A stretch of 64,000 nucleotides of DNA from Centroberyx gerrardi (GCF_048128805.1 NC_136003.1:20046840-20110839); one strand, 5' to 3'. Counted from the stretch's first letter, positions 1 through 10,613 are shown. Program-made: numbers and translations. Notes: generated by a model not told the origin, from the sequence alone.

Positions 1-6
1 TGGAGC
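1..6 (-). CDS. IgL constant exon, cluster A (first 6 nt only)
   Basis: The six bases read GCTCCA on the minus strand, directly after a splice acceptor (CTGCAG at 7-12). They match the first six bases of the three complete C exons in this window. The rest of the exon lies left of the window. Confidence 0.8.
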
Positions 7-945
7 CTGCAGGAGATGGAGACATTCATCAAGACAATCAGCAAAGTCAGGCATTCACTAGGGAAAATAACATGACACTCTATTATATTAATAGATTATT
101 TGTGTTTGCAATTAAAAATAATCAATTTTAAGACATAAACCAGTTTGCAACAAAGTGTCCAAACAAGAAATCATCACCTAAAGCATCAGCAGAGTTCATT
201 TTCAAAATGTTATCTATCTATTTTGGAACTAAATCATTTCCAATTCATCACTCAGTTCACTTCAGTTCTGAAACACAGATGATTAATTCTGTAACTGTAA
301 CTGTTATCAATTTGCAAACCAAGATATTAAGTTACTTACTGTTCTTTAAAAAAAACACCATAATTATAATCTATTGTAATGTTATCCGTCATTGTGTAAA
401 AGTACAGTAGGTGTCACTTTTATCAAACGGTGGCTATTTCACCACTGAAGAAAACATATTTTCATACACAGTCAACATACATAGTGATTACTTTGTCTTC
501 TTGAAAGAGAATATAATTCAATCAGAATTTAAGAATAACTTTTAATTTTACCAGATTAAAGCACAACTAATTATTGTTTAATTCCTTAGGTTAATTACTG
601 CTGACAAAATATGTAATGTTGCTAAAATGGAATTGCAGTGATGAAAGCTGTTGAAATAAAACTTGTGTAAAGTAGATGAATTAACACAATCTTACACATG
701 TTTAAATTCCACTACAATAAAAAACTGTAGAAAACTGTATAGAAAACATTTCAGATATTGTGACCCATGGCACATTTTTACTATACCTGCTTGGTATCAA
801 AGCTGATGTAAAAGCTTCAATTGTCACTGAACATAAGATTTAAATATTAGAAATGATTTACACATGACTTGATTATTTTCTACTAACGCACTACAGAAAT
901 AAGAGGAGAACTAGCATGTATTATGAGCAGTTAAACAGTACTCAC
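7..945 (-). other. J-C intron, cluster A
   Basis: A 939-bp intron between the J donor and the C acceptor, AT-rich and nearly identical to the J-C introns of clusters B, C and D (9634-10579, 19381-20319, 30857-31797). An intronic enhancer might be expected here from kappa genes, but I could not recognise a clear kappa-B or E-box cluster by eye. Confidence 0.8.
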
Positions 946-979
946 CTGTCACAATCAGCTTGGTGCCTTGTCCGAATAC
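946..979 (-). CDS. IgL J segment, cluster A
   Basis: A 34-nt J exon encoding VFGQGTKLIVT plus one base. It has the FGxG motif of light-chain J regions, a GTGAGT donor at 940-945 and a perfect J-side RSS next to it. The last base (G) joins GC of the C exon to make the Gly codon that starts the C domain. The amino-acid sequence is the same in all four clusters, so J adds no germline diversity. Confidence 0.93.
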
Positions 980-1018
980 CACAGTGATTCAGTTTGTACA
1001 CATGGCCGTACAAAAACC
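980..1018 (-). promoter_or_regulatory. J-side RSS with 23-bp spacer, cluster A
   Basis: Read on the plus strand it is CACAGTG (980-986), a 23-bp spacer and ACAAAAACC (1010-1018). Both motifs are consensus, so it should be a strong RAG target. It pairs with the 12-spacer RSS of the V segments. Confidence 0.93.
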
Positions 1019-1439
1019 TCCAGACTCTCACTAATGAGGGGAGTGGAACTGAAACTTCCTGTTCAGACCAATCTAACTTTCACTGTCAACATCTCATTCC
1101 CTTCATCAGTGAGCCTATATTCCAAAGCACCGCTGGACTTCAACATTGATTCTGAAATCTCTGCTGCATCCTTTTGTTTTCATGGGAATGTTTAAAGTCC
1201 AGATGTGATCGTTGAAATCAGAGTGATGATGGTAATGATGATGCTGTCCTTGATAAGAGCGTCGTTCAGACAATCCAGCAAAGTTTGTTCCAAATGTTAT
1301 GTGGATGGGAATATTTCACATGCTCTTGTCTCTCCAGAGGCTTTTGTTCAGCATCCTTTCTTGTTTTGTTCCAGGTTTGCTGTTTTGGCTTTGTTTGATT
1401 TTGCTCAGCATTCATAAAAGCTGTAGTGAGACTCATTGA
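1019..1439. other. Short V1-J spacer, cluster A
   Basis: Only 421 bp separate the J nonamer from the V1 nonamer. The block is very strongly conserved in clusters B, C and D (10653-11076, 20393-20813, 31871-32297), including a small variable GATGAT run. Small open frames here are antisense by-products and I see no gene. Confidence 0.7.
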
Positions 1440-1467
1440 GGTTTTTGTCATGGTGTGAATCACTGTG
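1440..1467 (-). promoter_or_regulatory. V-side RSS with 12-bp spacer, V1-A
   Basis: On the minus strand: heptamer CACAGTG (1467-1461), 12-bp spacer and nonamer ACAAAAACC (1448-1440). Both motifs are consensus. Confidence 0.93.
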
Positions 1468-1923
1468 ATACAGCTGCAGCAGCAGAGTCATCCCATGTCA
1501 GACAGAAATACTCAGCAGAGTCTCCTGCCTCTGCCCGCTTGATGATCAACTGGTAATCTGTACTTGATAAGGATTTAGAGTTGAATCGACTGGAGGAGAA
1601 TCCTGTTCCAAAGTCAGGTGAACTGCTCCCATGAGCGAATCTCAGAACATACTGAGGAACCCCACCAGGAACCTGTTTATACCAACTGACATAATTGCCA
1701 TCATATCTCTCAATGTTGCAGCTCATAATGACCTTTTGTCCTGTAGAAACTGTCTGGACAGCAGGCGTCTGGGTCAGCACTATCACTCCTTCAACATCTG
1801 TCAACATACGTAGAAAAATACATGAGTGAAAGGTTTATGGCTGAAAATGTGGCCTGGAAAAGGAATAAGAAGTAATAACTTACATGTTAGAGCAGTGATG
1901 AGAGTGCAGAGGATCCCCAGCAT
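1468..1923 (-). CDS. IgL V segment V1-A (J-proximal family)
   Basis: Leader exon 1884-1923 (ATG at 1923-1921, MLGILCTLITALT, GTAAGT donor) and V exon 1468-1797 after a GACAG acceptor. The leader's last T joins AT to give Tyr. The V exon has Cys27, Trp39 in WYKQVPGG and Cys99 in EYFCLTW, so the Ig fold is intact. CDR1 is IERYDGNYVS, CDR2 region FAHGSSSPDF, CDR3 LTWDDSAAAAV. It ends at a perfect 12-RSS. A TATA-like box (minus TATAAA) lies at 2013-2018, about 90 bp before the ATG. The framework differs clearly from the V2/V3 family (TQTPAVQTVSTGQ versus TQKPPVVTLRRGE). It looks functional. Confidence 0.92.
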
Positions 1924-2049
1924 GTTGTCAGTGTGTGGTGTAAACCTCCTTACTGTCCAGCTGAGAGATGAGCAGCACTGGAGTGTGAGGAGAGGAGAGA
2001 CTGAAGAAGAAGTTTATAAGGAGACTGAGGAGAGGAGAAGGGGAGGGGG

Positions 2050-3165
2050 AGGAGTTTCAACACTGAACACAGTTTTCATTAAGAAGTTAACTACATAATG
2101 TATTTGATTTCACATCATAACATCTAGTCATTACATTCCAAAATCTCAAATTGTATACCCTGTTGTTTTCATGAGAATATATATTCATATAGCTATTCAG
2201 GCTCGTATTATAATGGCCCCTTCAGGTTGTACATAATGTCTAATAAACACTAATGTTCTATGATAGCAGGGCAGAGAATAATGTTCTCTATTCTACCTAT
2301 TGATCCCAAATCATTATTATTAATTGATGAGAAGCCCATCATGAATCTCTGAGTCTAGATGACCTGTTGTCAGGTGAGTGACTGTGTCATTTTCATTAGC
2401 TCATTGTTGAACTGCACATCTGACTTGACTGTGGTAAAAACCTTTGAAGGCCAGCTGATCGCCCTGTTGGTTATTTTAAAGTGTTAATCCATGAGAATCT
2501 TGTGTTTTGGATAAATCTTTGGTCTTTTTTCCTTAAAGTTTCTGGTGATGAAGATTGAATTTCTTTATGTATCGGCCTTCTCTTAGTTTCTTCAGTCACG
2601 GTGCCTATCGCTGCTCATGCAAACTACTTATTTCTTCCTCCTTTTATTCGTGTTTGTGTGTTAACTGTAGTACGTTGCTGGAAGTATAAAATTACATCTT
2701 GTGCACCAGAGGATTTTTCCCATGAAAGAACGGCCGACCTCATACCAGGTGTTCAGAACAACAAATGAAAAGCTTTCAAGGTATCGGCTGAATCACTTTG
2801 TGTTGTATTGATCAGTGAAAGGGATTAGCAAAGCAAATATTTATTTTTTTATGAAAATATCACAGAATATTACTATTAGTTGGAACAATGATATATTACT
2901 GTTTTTAATTATTTATTTTATATTTGCTTTTACCATGACAATTTCATTTGCCAATATACACAGCTGGCAATCATGTAACTAGCTTTCTGCTAGTTTTCAC
3001 TTCACTGAGGGATTCATGTGAAAATTCATTATGGAGGTTTAGTGGTTTGTAGTAGTTGATCTTTAATTGTACATGTGGGGATGTTATACATGGAATTGGT
3101 TTTGATGTCTTCAGTCTCAGTCAAGATGTGTGAGAGACACAAAAAGCAGAAGTATTTAGTGAGGA
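2050..3165. other. V1-V2 spacer, cluster A
   Basis: About 1.1 kb of AT-rich sequence. Near-identical spacers occur in cluster C twice (21440-22536 and 23160-24358), and a diverged, interrupted form lies in cluster D (32646-33676). I recognise no gene, repeat family or RNA in it. Confidence 0.6.
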
Positions 3166-3193
3166 GGTTTTTGTCATGGTGTAAATCACTGTG
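3166..3193 (-). promoter_or_regulatory. V-side RSS with 12-bp spacer, V2-A
   Basis: CACAGTG at 3193-3187, 12-bp spacer, ACAAAAACC at 3174-3166 on the minus strand. Confidence 0.93.
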
Positions 3194-3656
3194 ATACGTT
3201 CTCATTAACAGAGCTGTCCCATGTTTGACAGTAATAGACTGCTGAGTCTCCCTCCTCCACAGTGTTGATGATCAAACGATAATCTGATTTTGACTGATGA
3301 TTAGATGTGAATTTGGGAGAGGAGAAACCAGAGCCATAATATACAGAGCTCCAGCTATGATAAAACCTCAATACATGTTGAGGAACTCCTCCTGGAACCT
3401 GTTTATACCAACAAGCAGGTTGATTAGTAACAGTCCCCAGGTTACAGTCCATGGTGGCTGTCTCTCCTCTCCTCAGCGTCACAACAGGAGGCTTCTGTGT
3501 CACCACCGTCACACCACTCACACCTGGGAAACAACAAGATGACATGGAGTCAAGAGAAACACACAGGCTGATGAATCCAACATGAGGTCAAAGCTGCAGT
3601 AAGTCAGCCTCCTTACATGTTAGAGCAGTGATGAGAGTGCAGAGGATCCCCAGCAT
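3194..3656 (-). CDS. IgL V segment V2-A
   Basis: Leader exon 3617-3656 (MLGILCTLITALT), 93-bp intron, V exon 3194-3523 starting CVSGVTVVTQKPP. Cys27, Trp39 and Cys99 are present and the frame is open. CDR1 is LGTVTNQPAC, CDR2 region FYHSWSSVYYG, CDR3 QTWDSSVNENV. The odd point is an extra cysteine at residue 38, just before the conserved Trp, where the sister V segments have Arg, Val or Leu. A TATA-like element (minus ATATAAG) lies at 3746-3752. An in-frame ATG in the intron lets the V exon look like a longer frame starting MSSCCFPG, but the conserved splice sites argue against that start. Confidence 0.92.
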
Positions 3657-3940
3657 GTTGTCAGTGTGTGGTGTAAACCTCCTTACTGTCCAGCTGAGAG
3701 ATGAGCAGCACTGGAGTGTGAGGAGAGGAGAGACTGAAGAAGAAGCTTATATGGACAGAGGAGAGGAAAGGGGAGGGTCTTAGCCAAGAAACTGTATAGT
3801 TCTACAGAAAAAGTCACTAGGTAATAATCTACGGTGACTTGGGGAACTTCACATTCAGGAGGTCTGAACACTGGTAATATCACGGTAAAATATTGACAGC
3901 TGATAGCAATTTAAAAAAGAAAAACTGAAAATCACAGTAG

Positions 3941-4220
3941 TTTTGGTGGCGGTTGCCTAGAGGTTAGAGAAGCAGGACTGTGATTGGAAAGTCACTGGAT
4001 CAAATCTCCAGACGGGTTAGGAAAGATGTGGTGGAGAAAAGTGAAGATTAACACTCTTCTCTTCCTCAGCAACTATTGAGGAGCCATTGAGCAAAGCACT
4101 GAAGCCCCAGTGGAGCTGCTCAATGATCAACAGAAGAATACTGGTTGTACTGGGAAGCTCCCAGCTGTGAATGTGTGAGACTGTGAGAATGTGAAGCAGA
4201 GTGTTGCTGAATAAATAATA
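3941..4220 (+). mobile_element. tRNA-derived SINE, copy A
   Basis: The left part has an A-box-like stretch (TGGCGGTTGCCTAGAGG) and a B-box-like GGATCAAATCTCC, followed by the typical fish SINE body (CTTGAGCAAAGCAC-like motif at about 4090) and an A-rich tail. The same insertion lies at 11818, 13716, 25134 and 34428, so it predates the cluster duplications. Family naming would need a repeat library. Confidence 0.65.
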
Positions 4221-4311
4221 TATAAATAAATATATGTAAAAATAAAAAATAAAAAAATAAAAACATTGAGATTGAGAAAAGCCGGTTTACAATAAATATT
4301 TTAATTGCATT

Positions 4312-5456
4312 TGTGACCAGGCCCAGTAGGAATACGAGATTGTCATGTACCACCTATGGCCTAATACTCAAGAAACCAACCAAATACTTGGGCCTTACCA
4401 CAATGTTAAATTTCAAAGATTACAGACAGAGCGGGAGACGTGCATTCAGGTCACACAAAATATTTATTTGATTTGCTGTAGGGGAAGAGAAAAATGCTGC
4501 TAAGAAACTAGAAGGAAAACAGGTTAGTCCAAACAACAATCTCTTTACTACAAACAAGAAATACGGATAAAATGTTGACTGATACAGATTGTAGCAGCAA
4601 GTATAGCTGTAATTTAAGGGAGCCAGTGGTGGCAGAGTGAGGGTAGGGCGTGTACTGCAGGGAGATACTACAACACCAGTAAAGACACACCGCGCATGCA
4701 CAATACACCACTTCAAACTTGTACACTGCAGATCCAATGAACGCTATGTGAAGATGGTAACTGCAAACTTAAAAGCACCACACCACATGCAGTGAAGACA
4801 AACTAGAACCCAGTCCACTCCCTGCAGTGCTGTCCCTCTGCTCAAGGGATAGAAAGGGATACAAATGAAGCCTCTAGCATGAGGTTATGAATGACACAGT
4901 TGGTTCATGGGCAAACATATTCTTTTTTACAATGCAAACAGTCACAGTATTCAACCATATAAAAATCCAGCACTGATTTGGTTCACAAAACAGTATAACA
5001 CAGACAATAACCAAATGGCTATTTGGGTAAAACAGCTTAAATGAGACAATTTATCAAATAAAAACACTAAGCAAAACAGCAGCCTGGCACTGGATCCTGC
5101 ACAAAGCCTAGGCTATGCTTTGTGTGAGAAAGAAGGAAAGGGTGACTGGCCTATCACTGCACTGCCTGCCACAACCGTCATAGGCCGACAGCAGGGGACC
5201 AAGTCTGGATCCTCACCACACCTCATAACCACTGGGCTACAGCACAGAGCACACAGGACTCACCAAGGGAAAAGCCACCCTAGAATCTGCATCAATTGTA
5301 CTGCAGGAACAAGGCGAGGTACACGCCCAACCTTTGACAGGCTCAAACAGAGGAAGACTGACTGACACACCTGTCTTTATAAAGGGGAGTGGACCACTCA
5401 TCAGTTCCAATGACCCAACTACTAAAGGCGGTGCCCTCCACCTAGCAGCCACCACA
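4312..5456 (-). mobile_element. Fossil solo LTR, copy A (1,145 bp)
   Basis: The segment begins TGTG and ends CACA and is flanked by the 4-bp duplication CATT (4308-4311, 5457-5460). The related loci near 12140 and 34750 lack it and keep one TATT there, an empty-site comparison. On the minus strand a TATA-like CTTTATAAAG lies near the 5' end (about 5376-5385) and an AATAAA lies near 4465, as in an LTR promoter and polyadenylation region. No internal coding region remains. Family uncertain (Ty3/gypsy-like or endogenous retroviral). It predates the A/B/C duplication. Confidence 0.6.
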
Positions 5457-5460
5457 CATT

Positions 5461-5980
5461 GATGCTTCTATGATGTTAAAACAGTGATGACAGAGCAGAG
5501 TGTCCCCGGCATGTTGTCATTGTCCAACATGAACATCATCTGAATAGTGGAAGAGAAGTAGGAAGACGGTAAGTGTAGTCAATGACAATTTGATCTGAGT
5601 TACTGTATATTCATGTGTAAATCAACAGGGAGGATTCAGCTTCAAAGTCACTGATGATTCTCCTTGAGAAGATTTTTGATTGCTGATATACAAAGAGTCT
5701 CATTTGATAATGACAGATCCACCATTTCAAAAGTGTGAATCTACTCTGATAAACTGATTGACAGCAAACAGTCCAAAAATAAAAAAGTCCTCATTTAACA
5801 ACATAACAGTTTTACATAGTGGTTCCTCTATATTTTAGATACACTGAATTATGAACTTTGCGTAATATTTATTTTTTTCTTGGAAAAAGCATTCATAGTG
5901 TTCATTCCTGTCAAATTCATTTCAACAATATATATTCTTACATATTGAAAAATAATGTCTGTTTTATTTCAAACAATAGG

Positions 5981-6033
<53 letters not shown>

Positions 6034-6592
6034 TCTTAATCATTTGGAAAGTTAATGATAGAATGAGCGTATTGAGATGTAATAAGCTGTGATATGCAAA
6101 ATGCATTTCTGTAAATCAAAAAAGTAATGATGCTGTTTTTAAATGTTTGTTTCAAATCAAGATTGACGCACATTTTTAAATTGTTGACTCTAACTGTCCC
6201 TCAAATCGTGCGTTACACTGTGATCCTCCTTTACCAAAATCCCATGACTTACAATACTAGTCAGTTGAGTCTCAGCTGAGTTCTCTAAAACAGTGATGAT
6301 CAATGGACAGTTTGACTGAGACTGAAATCTACATGTTTTTCATGAGAGGTAAAATCAGAGTAAAACTGAAAAATATCAATAATGCTACCAACTCAAAGCA
6401 CACTGAGGGACTCCTGAACCTGTTTACACCAACAAACTCCTTCAGAAGTTAAATTCCAAACACAACAAACACATAACCAGTTGTTCAGGTAGTGTGTTCA
6501 TATTGCAGAGAACTTTGGTTAATGAACGGCTTCAGATTCAGTTAACTTCTGTAAGAGGATCAGAAAGCAGAAGTGAGTGCATTTAGTGAGGA
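5461..6592. other. V2-V3 spacer, cluster A, right of the LTR
   Basis: AT-rich spacer carrying the ATT microsatellite. Homologous spacers lie at 15230-16335 (B) and 26639-27822 (C). No gene seen. Confidence 0.55.
5981..6029. repeat. (ATT)n microsatellite, cluster A
   Basis: About 16 ATT units. The same locus has about 8 units in B (15743-15767) and a long interrupted array in C (27158-27264). Confidence 0.95.
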
Positions 6593-6620
6593 GGTTTTTG
6601 TCATGGTGTAAATCACTGTG
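6593..6620 (-). promoter_or_regulatory. V-side RSS with 12-bp spacer, V3-A
   Basis: CACAGTG at 6620-6614, 12-bp spacer, ACAAAAACC at 6601-6593 on the minus strand. Confidence 0.93.
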
Positions 6621-7083
6621 ATACGTACTCACTAACAGAAGTGTCCCATGTTTTACAGTAATAGACTGCTGAGTCTCCCTCCTCCACAGTGTTGATGATT
6701 AAACGATAATCTGTTTGAGACTGATGATTAGATGTGAATTTGGGAGAGGAGAATCCAGAACCATATTCTACAGAGCTCCAGCTATGGCGAAACCTCAATA
6801 CATACTGAGGAACTCCTCCTGGAACCTGTTTATACCATACAGCTGCATCTTTAGTAACAGTCCCCAGGTTACAGTCCATGGTGGCTGTCTCTCCTCTCCT
6901 CAGCGCCACAACAGGAGGCTTCTGTGTCACCACCGTCACACCACTCACACCTGGGAAACAACAAGATGACATGGAGTCAAGAGAAACACACAGGCTGATG
7001 AATCCAACATGAGGTCAAAGCTGCAGTAAGTCAGCCTCCTTACATGTTAGAGCAGTGATGAGAGTGCAGAGGATCCCCAGCAT
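6621..7083 (-). CDS. IgL V segment V3-A
   Basis: Leader exon 7044-7083, V exon 6621-6950. Cys27, Trp39 and Cys99 are intact. CDR1 LGTVTKDAAV, CDR2 region FRHSWSSVEYG, CDR3 KTWDTSVSEYV. FR1 has VVALRRGE where most sisters have VVTLRRGE. Its 5' flank differs from the V1 and V2 flanks (TATA-like TATAAA at 7188-7193 on the minus strand) and is shared with V3-B, V4-C and, in a decayed form, V3-D. It is the cluster's J-distal V and looks functional. Confidence 0.92.
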
Positions 7084-7219
7084 GTTGTCAGTGTGTGCTG
7101 AGAATGGCGTTGTATCTTGGAAAGTTGCCTTACTGCTGAGAGATTAGTAGGTTTGGAGTGTGAGGAGAGGAGATGCTGGAGGAGCAATTTATAAGATCAC
7201 TGAAGGGGGGAGGAGGAGC

Positions 7220-7930
7220 TTTGTCACCTTATCACAGGAAAACTTGTAGGAAACACAAGTGACCTCATCAAAATAGAAATCAATAAGGTAATTCAAGGCA
7301 TTACCCAAATTCTAATTATGTTCATTTGCTTTCAGATTACTTTGCCATATTTGAGGTATAAAGGTACTACAGATAAGAAAAAATTAAAAATAAAAAGTTC
7401 AGGAAATGTTTTTCAGTTTTGCATCCAAACACTAATTTTCTTCTGTGCCACATTTTATAAAGACACAGAGCACCTGCCACTATTTAAATGGCCTGCTAAG
7501 TTTCTTGCTTTCACTTTAAAAGTACTTCCAGAAGTAATCCTCTAACCTTTCCCAAGTATTTGTAATCAGAATACATAATTTTTAGGTAACAAAATGGAAT
7601 ACATTTCCTTTTATTTGTATTTAGTTTTCCATTACTTCCCAACTCTGCATGATATCAGACATTCTCAGTTGTGTGGGTCTCTCATTTTCTGTGTAAAGAA
7701 TAAATTGGTGTCATCATCATTTTCTCTTTTTCTGACACAAGTCAGGACTGTGGTTATGACAAGTAAAAAAAAAAGACAGTTGGTCAATTCTGGTGAAACT
7801 CCATTTGTTGGTGCTATCAGTCAGTTTGAGCAGCCCAGCTGTTGTTGGAGCCGGTGCAGATGAAGCCCGTTGACTCTCTGCCACCTTATGACTCGGCCTC
7901 CACACTGGCAGCTGGACTGCAGCGCCTCTA
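7220..7930. other. Upstream flank of V3-A
   Basis: AT-rich sequence shared with clusters B (16960-17680) and C (28440-29165) but absent from D. Small open frames here show no recognisable domain. I see no gene. Confidence 0.5.
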
Positions 7931-8350
7931 GAGGCAGGTGATGTGTCATCATAACACATCTGATACTCATCAGCTTACTGTTCCCAGGGTCAGAACAAAG
8001 CATGGAGAAGCAGCGTTTAGTTTTTATGCTCCTCATGGCTGGAACAAACTTCCAGAAAATCTGAGGTCTGCCTCCACTTTAGAATCTTTTAAATCAGGGC
8101 TTAAAACTTTTCTGTTCGCCAGGGCTTTTTAAAAAATTTAGGGCAACACTCATCTGCACTGGAATATTTATTTATTTTTATCTTTTATATTTTCTTTTAA
8201 ATGTGATTTTAATGCACTTTTCACTTTTCTAATCTTATTGCACTGTCTTTTTATCTTTGTCTTTATTTTTATTTCATTTATGTAAAGTACTTTGAATTGC
8301 CGTTGTGTATGAAATGTGCTATATAAATAAACTTGCCTTGCCTTGTGTCG
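7930..8350 (+). mobile_element. 5'-truncated L2-like LINE tail, copy A
   Basis: The plus strand encodes the very end of a non-LTR reverse transcriptase ORF (LTVPRVRTKHG, then WNKLPENLRSA and FKSGLKTFLF, stop at about 8130). A 3' UTR follows with GTGCTATATAAATAAA and a TTGCC repeat tail, both typical of fish L2-clade elements. Only the last 60 or so codons remain. Copies at 17680-18115 and 29168-29600 occupy the same position, so one insertion was duplicated. Confidence 0.75.
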
Positions 8351-8554
8351 CCTTGCCTAGCTGTCTAGTGTTGGAAACAAGCTTTGGTTTTGCACACATG
8401 TACAGTGCAATGGATTAATGTTATTGATATGGTATTGATGCTATATTTGCTTCAAATAAGCCAATATAAATATTAGCAATAAAAAATCTACAGATGTGTT
8501 TCCAGTCAGTTGCAACCACTCATATATTAGTGAGAGCTGAGACTCAACCTCTTC

Positions 8555-8575
8555 ATTTGCATGGAGCTATAAATA
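8555..8575 (+). promoter_or_regulatory. Octamer plus TATA element behind C-B
   Basis: A perfect Ig octamer ATTTGCAT (8555-8562) followed 5 bp later by TATAAATA (8568-8575) on the plus strand, opposite to the V and C genes. It sits about 0.74 kb downstream of the C-B stop and about 1.4 kb upstream of V3-A. The same pair is found behind C-C and C-D and, with a degenerate octamer, at the locus edge. It could be a 3' light-chain enhancer or the promoter of a lost plus-strand V. Confidence 0.55.
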
Positions 8576-9150
8576 AGGAGAGGAGACCAGCAGGTGCATC
8601 CTGGGAAGGCAGAGAGGGAGGAGTAGAGAGGTGATGCTTCACTGACTGGGGATGCAAAGTCATCTGCAGTTGCTACTCATGTTGGATGATTTTTTTTTTT
8701 AACCATAGCCAGTCTATTCCAACCAGTTTGAACCATCTGTGCATGTGTAGATTTTCACAGTAAATGTATCTCTATTATCATATTGTAGTATACAGTGACA
8801 GTGATATATCAAATAACATAGGTATTGATGAATGGAAATATATTTTATTTCCTTATTATATTGTGAAACAAATTGTTTGGGAATGTACACAAATGTCCAC
8901 ATACAAATATATTACGTGTTGCATATTTAATTTGTAATTGTAACAACAGGCTAAATGTTAATTAATTGATTAAAAAGAGATTCTAGTGCAGTCTTAATCC
9001 AAATTTTTGGTTTGGATCTAATTTATCATGAGTACCAATGAAATACAAACTTTTTTCTTTTTTAAATCACAATGCTTTTTAATGAATCAAACCAAACAAA
9101 ATACAGCAATTGCAAAGCTAAAACAATTCTCCCACCTAACTGTAACAATA
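8576..9150. other. Region between octamer element and C-B 3' end
   Basis: AT-rich, conserved in clusters C and D. I searched for a plus-strand leader or V exon after the octamer/TATA pair and found none. The nearest heptamer-like CACAGT has no nonamer. Confidence 0.5.
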
Positions 9151-9156
9151 TTTATT
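9151..9156 (-). promoter_or_regulatory. Polyadenylation signal of C-B
   Basis: AATAAA on the minus strand, about 145 bp after the C stop codon. A second AATAAA used as an alternative in clusters C and D (18826-18831, 30300-30305) is changed in B. Confidence 0.6.
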
Positions 9157-9298
9157 ACAGGGACAGAGACACAAGTCTTACAAAATTGTTTTACACATTT
9201 CTTTCTGAACATCAAGATTTCTAATGTCTAAACCTTGTAACGCCCAAACAGCACAAGCAAGAAGGAAGCAGATTTGAAATGGTAATTCTGGCAGCCTA

Positions 9299-9633
9299 CT
9301 ATTCTTCAGTGCGGCAGTCTGACTTCTTGATGGTTTTCTCTGAAGCCTTGGAGCCCACAGACACTTTACATGTGTAGACCTTATCCTTGTTCCAGTCTGA
9401 CATCTGGATGGACAGATAGCTGCTGATTTGGAAAGTCTGGCCTGGTTGCTGAACAGCGGTGCTGGTAGAGACCCCACTGCTCACTGGACTCCCATCAGCC
9501 ATCCAGGTAACATCTGCAAAACCCAAAGACGGACTGGGCAGACTGGCCAGACAGACCAGAGCGGCTTTGTTGGACTGGAGCTCATCACTGGACGGAGGGA
9601 AGACTGTCAAGACAGGAGGAGGGAGGGTGGAGC
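9299..9633 (-). CDS. IgL constant domain exon, cluster B
   Basis: A 335-nt exon after the acceptor CTGCAG, in phase with J (G|GC gives Gly). It encodes 111 residues: GSTLPPPVLTVFPPSS at the start, Cys28, Trp44 (VTWMADG), Cys89 (VYTCKV) and Cys107 (KKSDC), then RTEE and stop. This is a C1-set Ig domain. Cys107 should make the disulfide to heavy chain. The four-residue tail after that cysteine differs from kappa (ends in C) and lambda (ends in CS). Residue 78 is Met here and Thr in clusters C and D. Best fit is teleost L2/sigma-like by my recall. Confidence 0.93.
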
Positions 9634-10579
9634 CTGCAGGAGATGGAGACATTCATCAAGACAGTCAACAAAGTCAGGCATTCACTATGGAAAATAACAT
9701 GACACTTTATTATATTAATAGATTATTTGTGTTCGCAATTAAAAATAATCAATTTGAAGAACTAAACCAGTTTGCAACAAAGTGTCCAAACAAGAAATCA
9801 TCACCTAAAGCATCAGCAGAGTTCATTTTCAAAATGTTATCTATCTATTTTGGAACTAAATCATTTCCAATTCATCACTCAGTTCACTTCAGTTCTGAAA
9901 CACAGGTGATTAATTCTGTTACTGTAACTGTTATCAATTTGCAAACCAAGATATTAAGTTACTTACTGTCCTTTTAAAAACAGCATAATTAATTATAATT
10001 TATTGTAATGTTATCCGTCATTGTGTAAAAGTACAGTAGGTGTCACTTTTATCAAACGGTGGCTATTTCACCACTGAAGAAAACATATTTTCATACACAG
10101 TCAACATACATAGTGATTACTTTGTCTTCTTGAAAGAGAATATAATTCAATCAGAATTTAAGAATAACTTTTAATTTTACCAGATTAAAGCACAACTAAT
10201 TATTGTTTAATTCCTTAGGTTAATTACTGCTGACAAAATATTTAATGTTGCTAAATTGGAATTGCAGTGATGAAAGCTGTTGAAATAAAACTTGTGTAAA
10301 GTAGATGAATTAACACAATCTTACACATGTTTAAATTCCACTACAATAAAAAACTGTAGAAAACTGTATAGAAAACATTTCAGATATTGTGACTCATGGC
10401 ACATTTTTTTTTTTACCTGCTTGGTATCAAAGCTGATGTAAAAGCTTCAATTATCATGCACTGAACATACGATTTAAATATTAGAAATGATTTACACATG
10501 ACTTGATTATTTTCTACTAACGCACAAAAGAAATAACAGGAGAACTAGCATGTATTATGAGCAGTTAAACAGTACTCAC
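9634..10579 (-). other. J-C intron, cluster B
   Basis: 946 bp, near-identical to the intron of cluster A. No separate gene seen. Confidence 0.85.
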
Positions 10580-10613
10580 CTGTCACAATCAGCTTGGTGC
10601 CTTGTCCGAATAC
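10580..10613 (-). CDS. IgL J segment, cluster B
   Basis: 34 nt, VFGQGTKLIVT, GTGAGT donor at 10574-10579. Same sequence as the other J segments. Confidence 0.93.

Noticed and set aside
968-1195. Plus-strand frame conserved in all four clusters (about 75 codons)
   Set aside because: It overlaps J and its RSS in antisense. Its conservation follows from recent cluster duplication. No domain is recognisable.
3186-3545. V exon frame starting at an intronic ATG (MSSCCFPG...) as an alternative start, seen in most V2/V3 copies
   Set aside because: The conserved 40-nt leader exon, GT/AG sites and phase fit a normal leader-V structure in every copy. The ATG lies in the intron.
4420-5455. Minus- and plus-strand small frames in the solo LTR copies
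   Set aside because: Repeated only because the LTR was duplicated. They lie in a non-coding terminal repeat.
7717-8036. Minus-strand frames upstream of V3-A (MCYDDTSPAS..., MRSIKTKRC...)
   Set aside because: They are antisense to the LINE tail and its flank.
8576-8900. A plus-strand V gene after the octamer/TATA pair
   Set aside because: No leader, no Cys/Trp/Cys pattern and no RSS with nonamer. Only promoter-like motifs remain.
9428-9977. Plus-strand frames over the C exons and J-C introns
   Set aside because: Antisense shadows of the C exon with no domain content.
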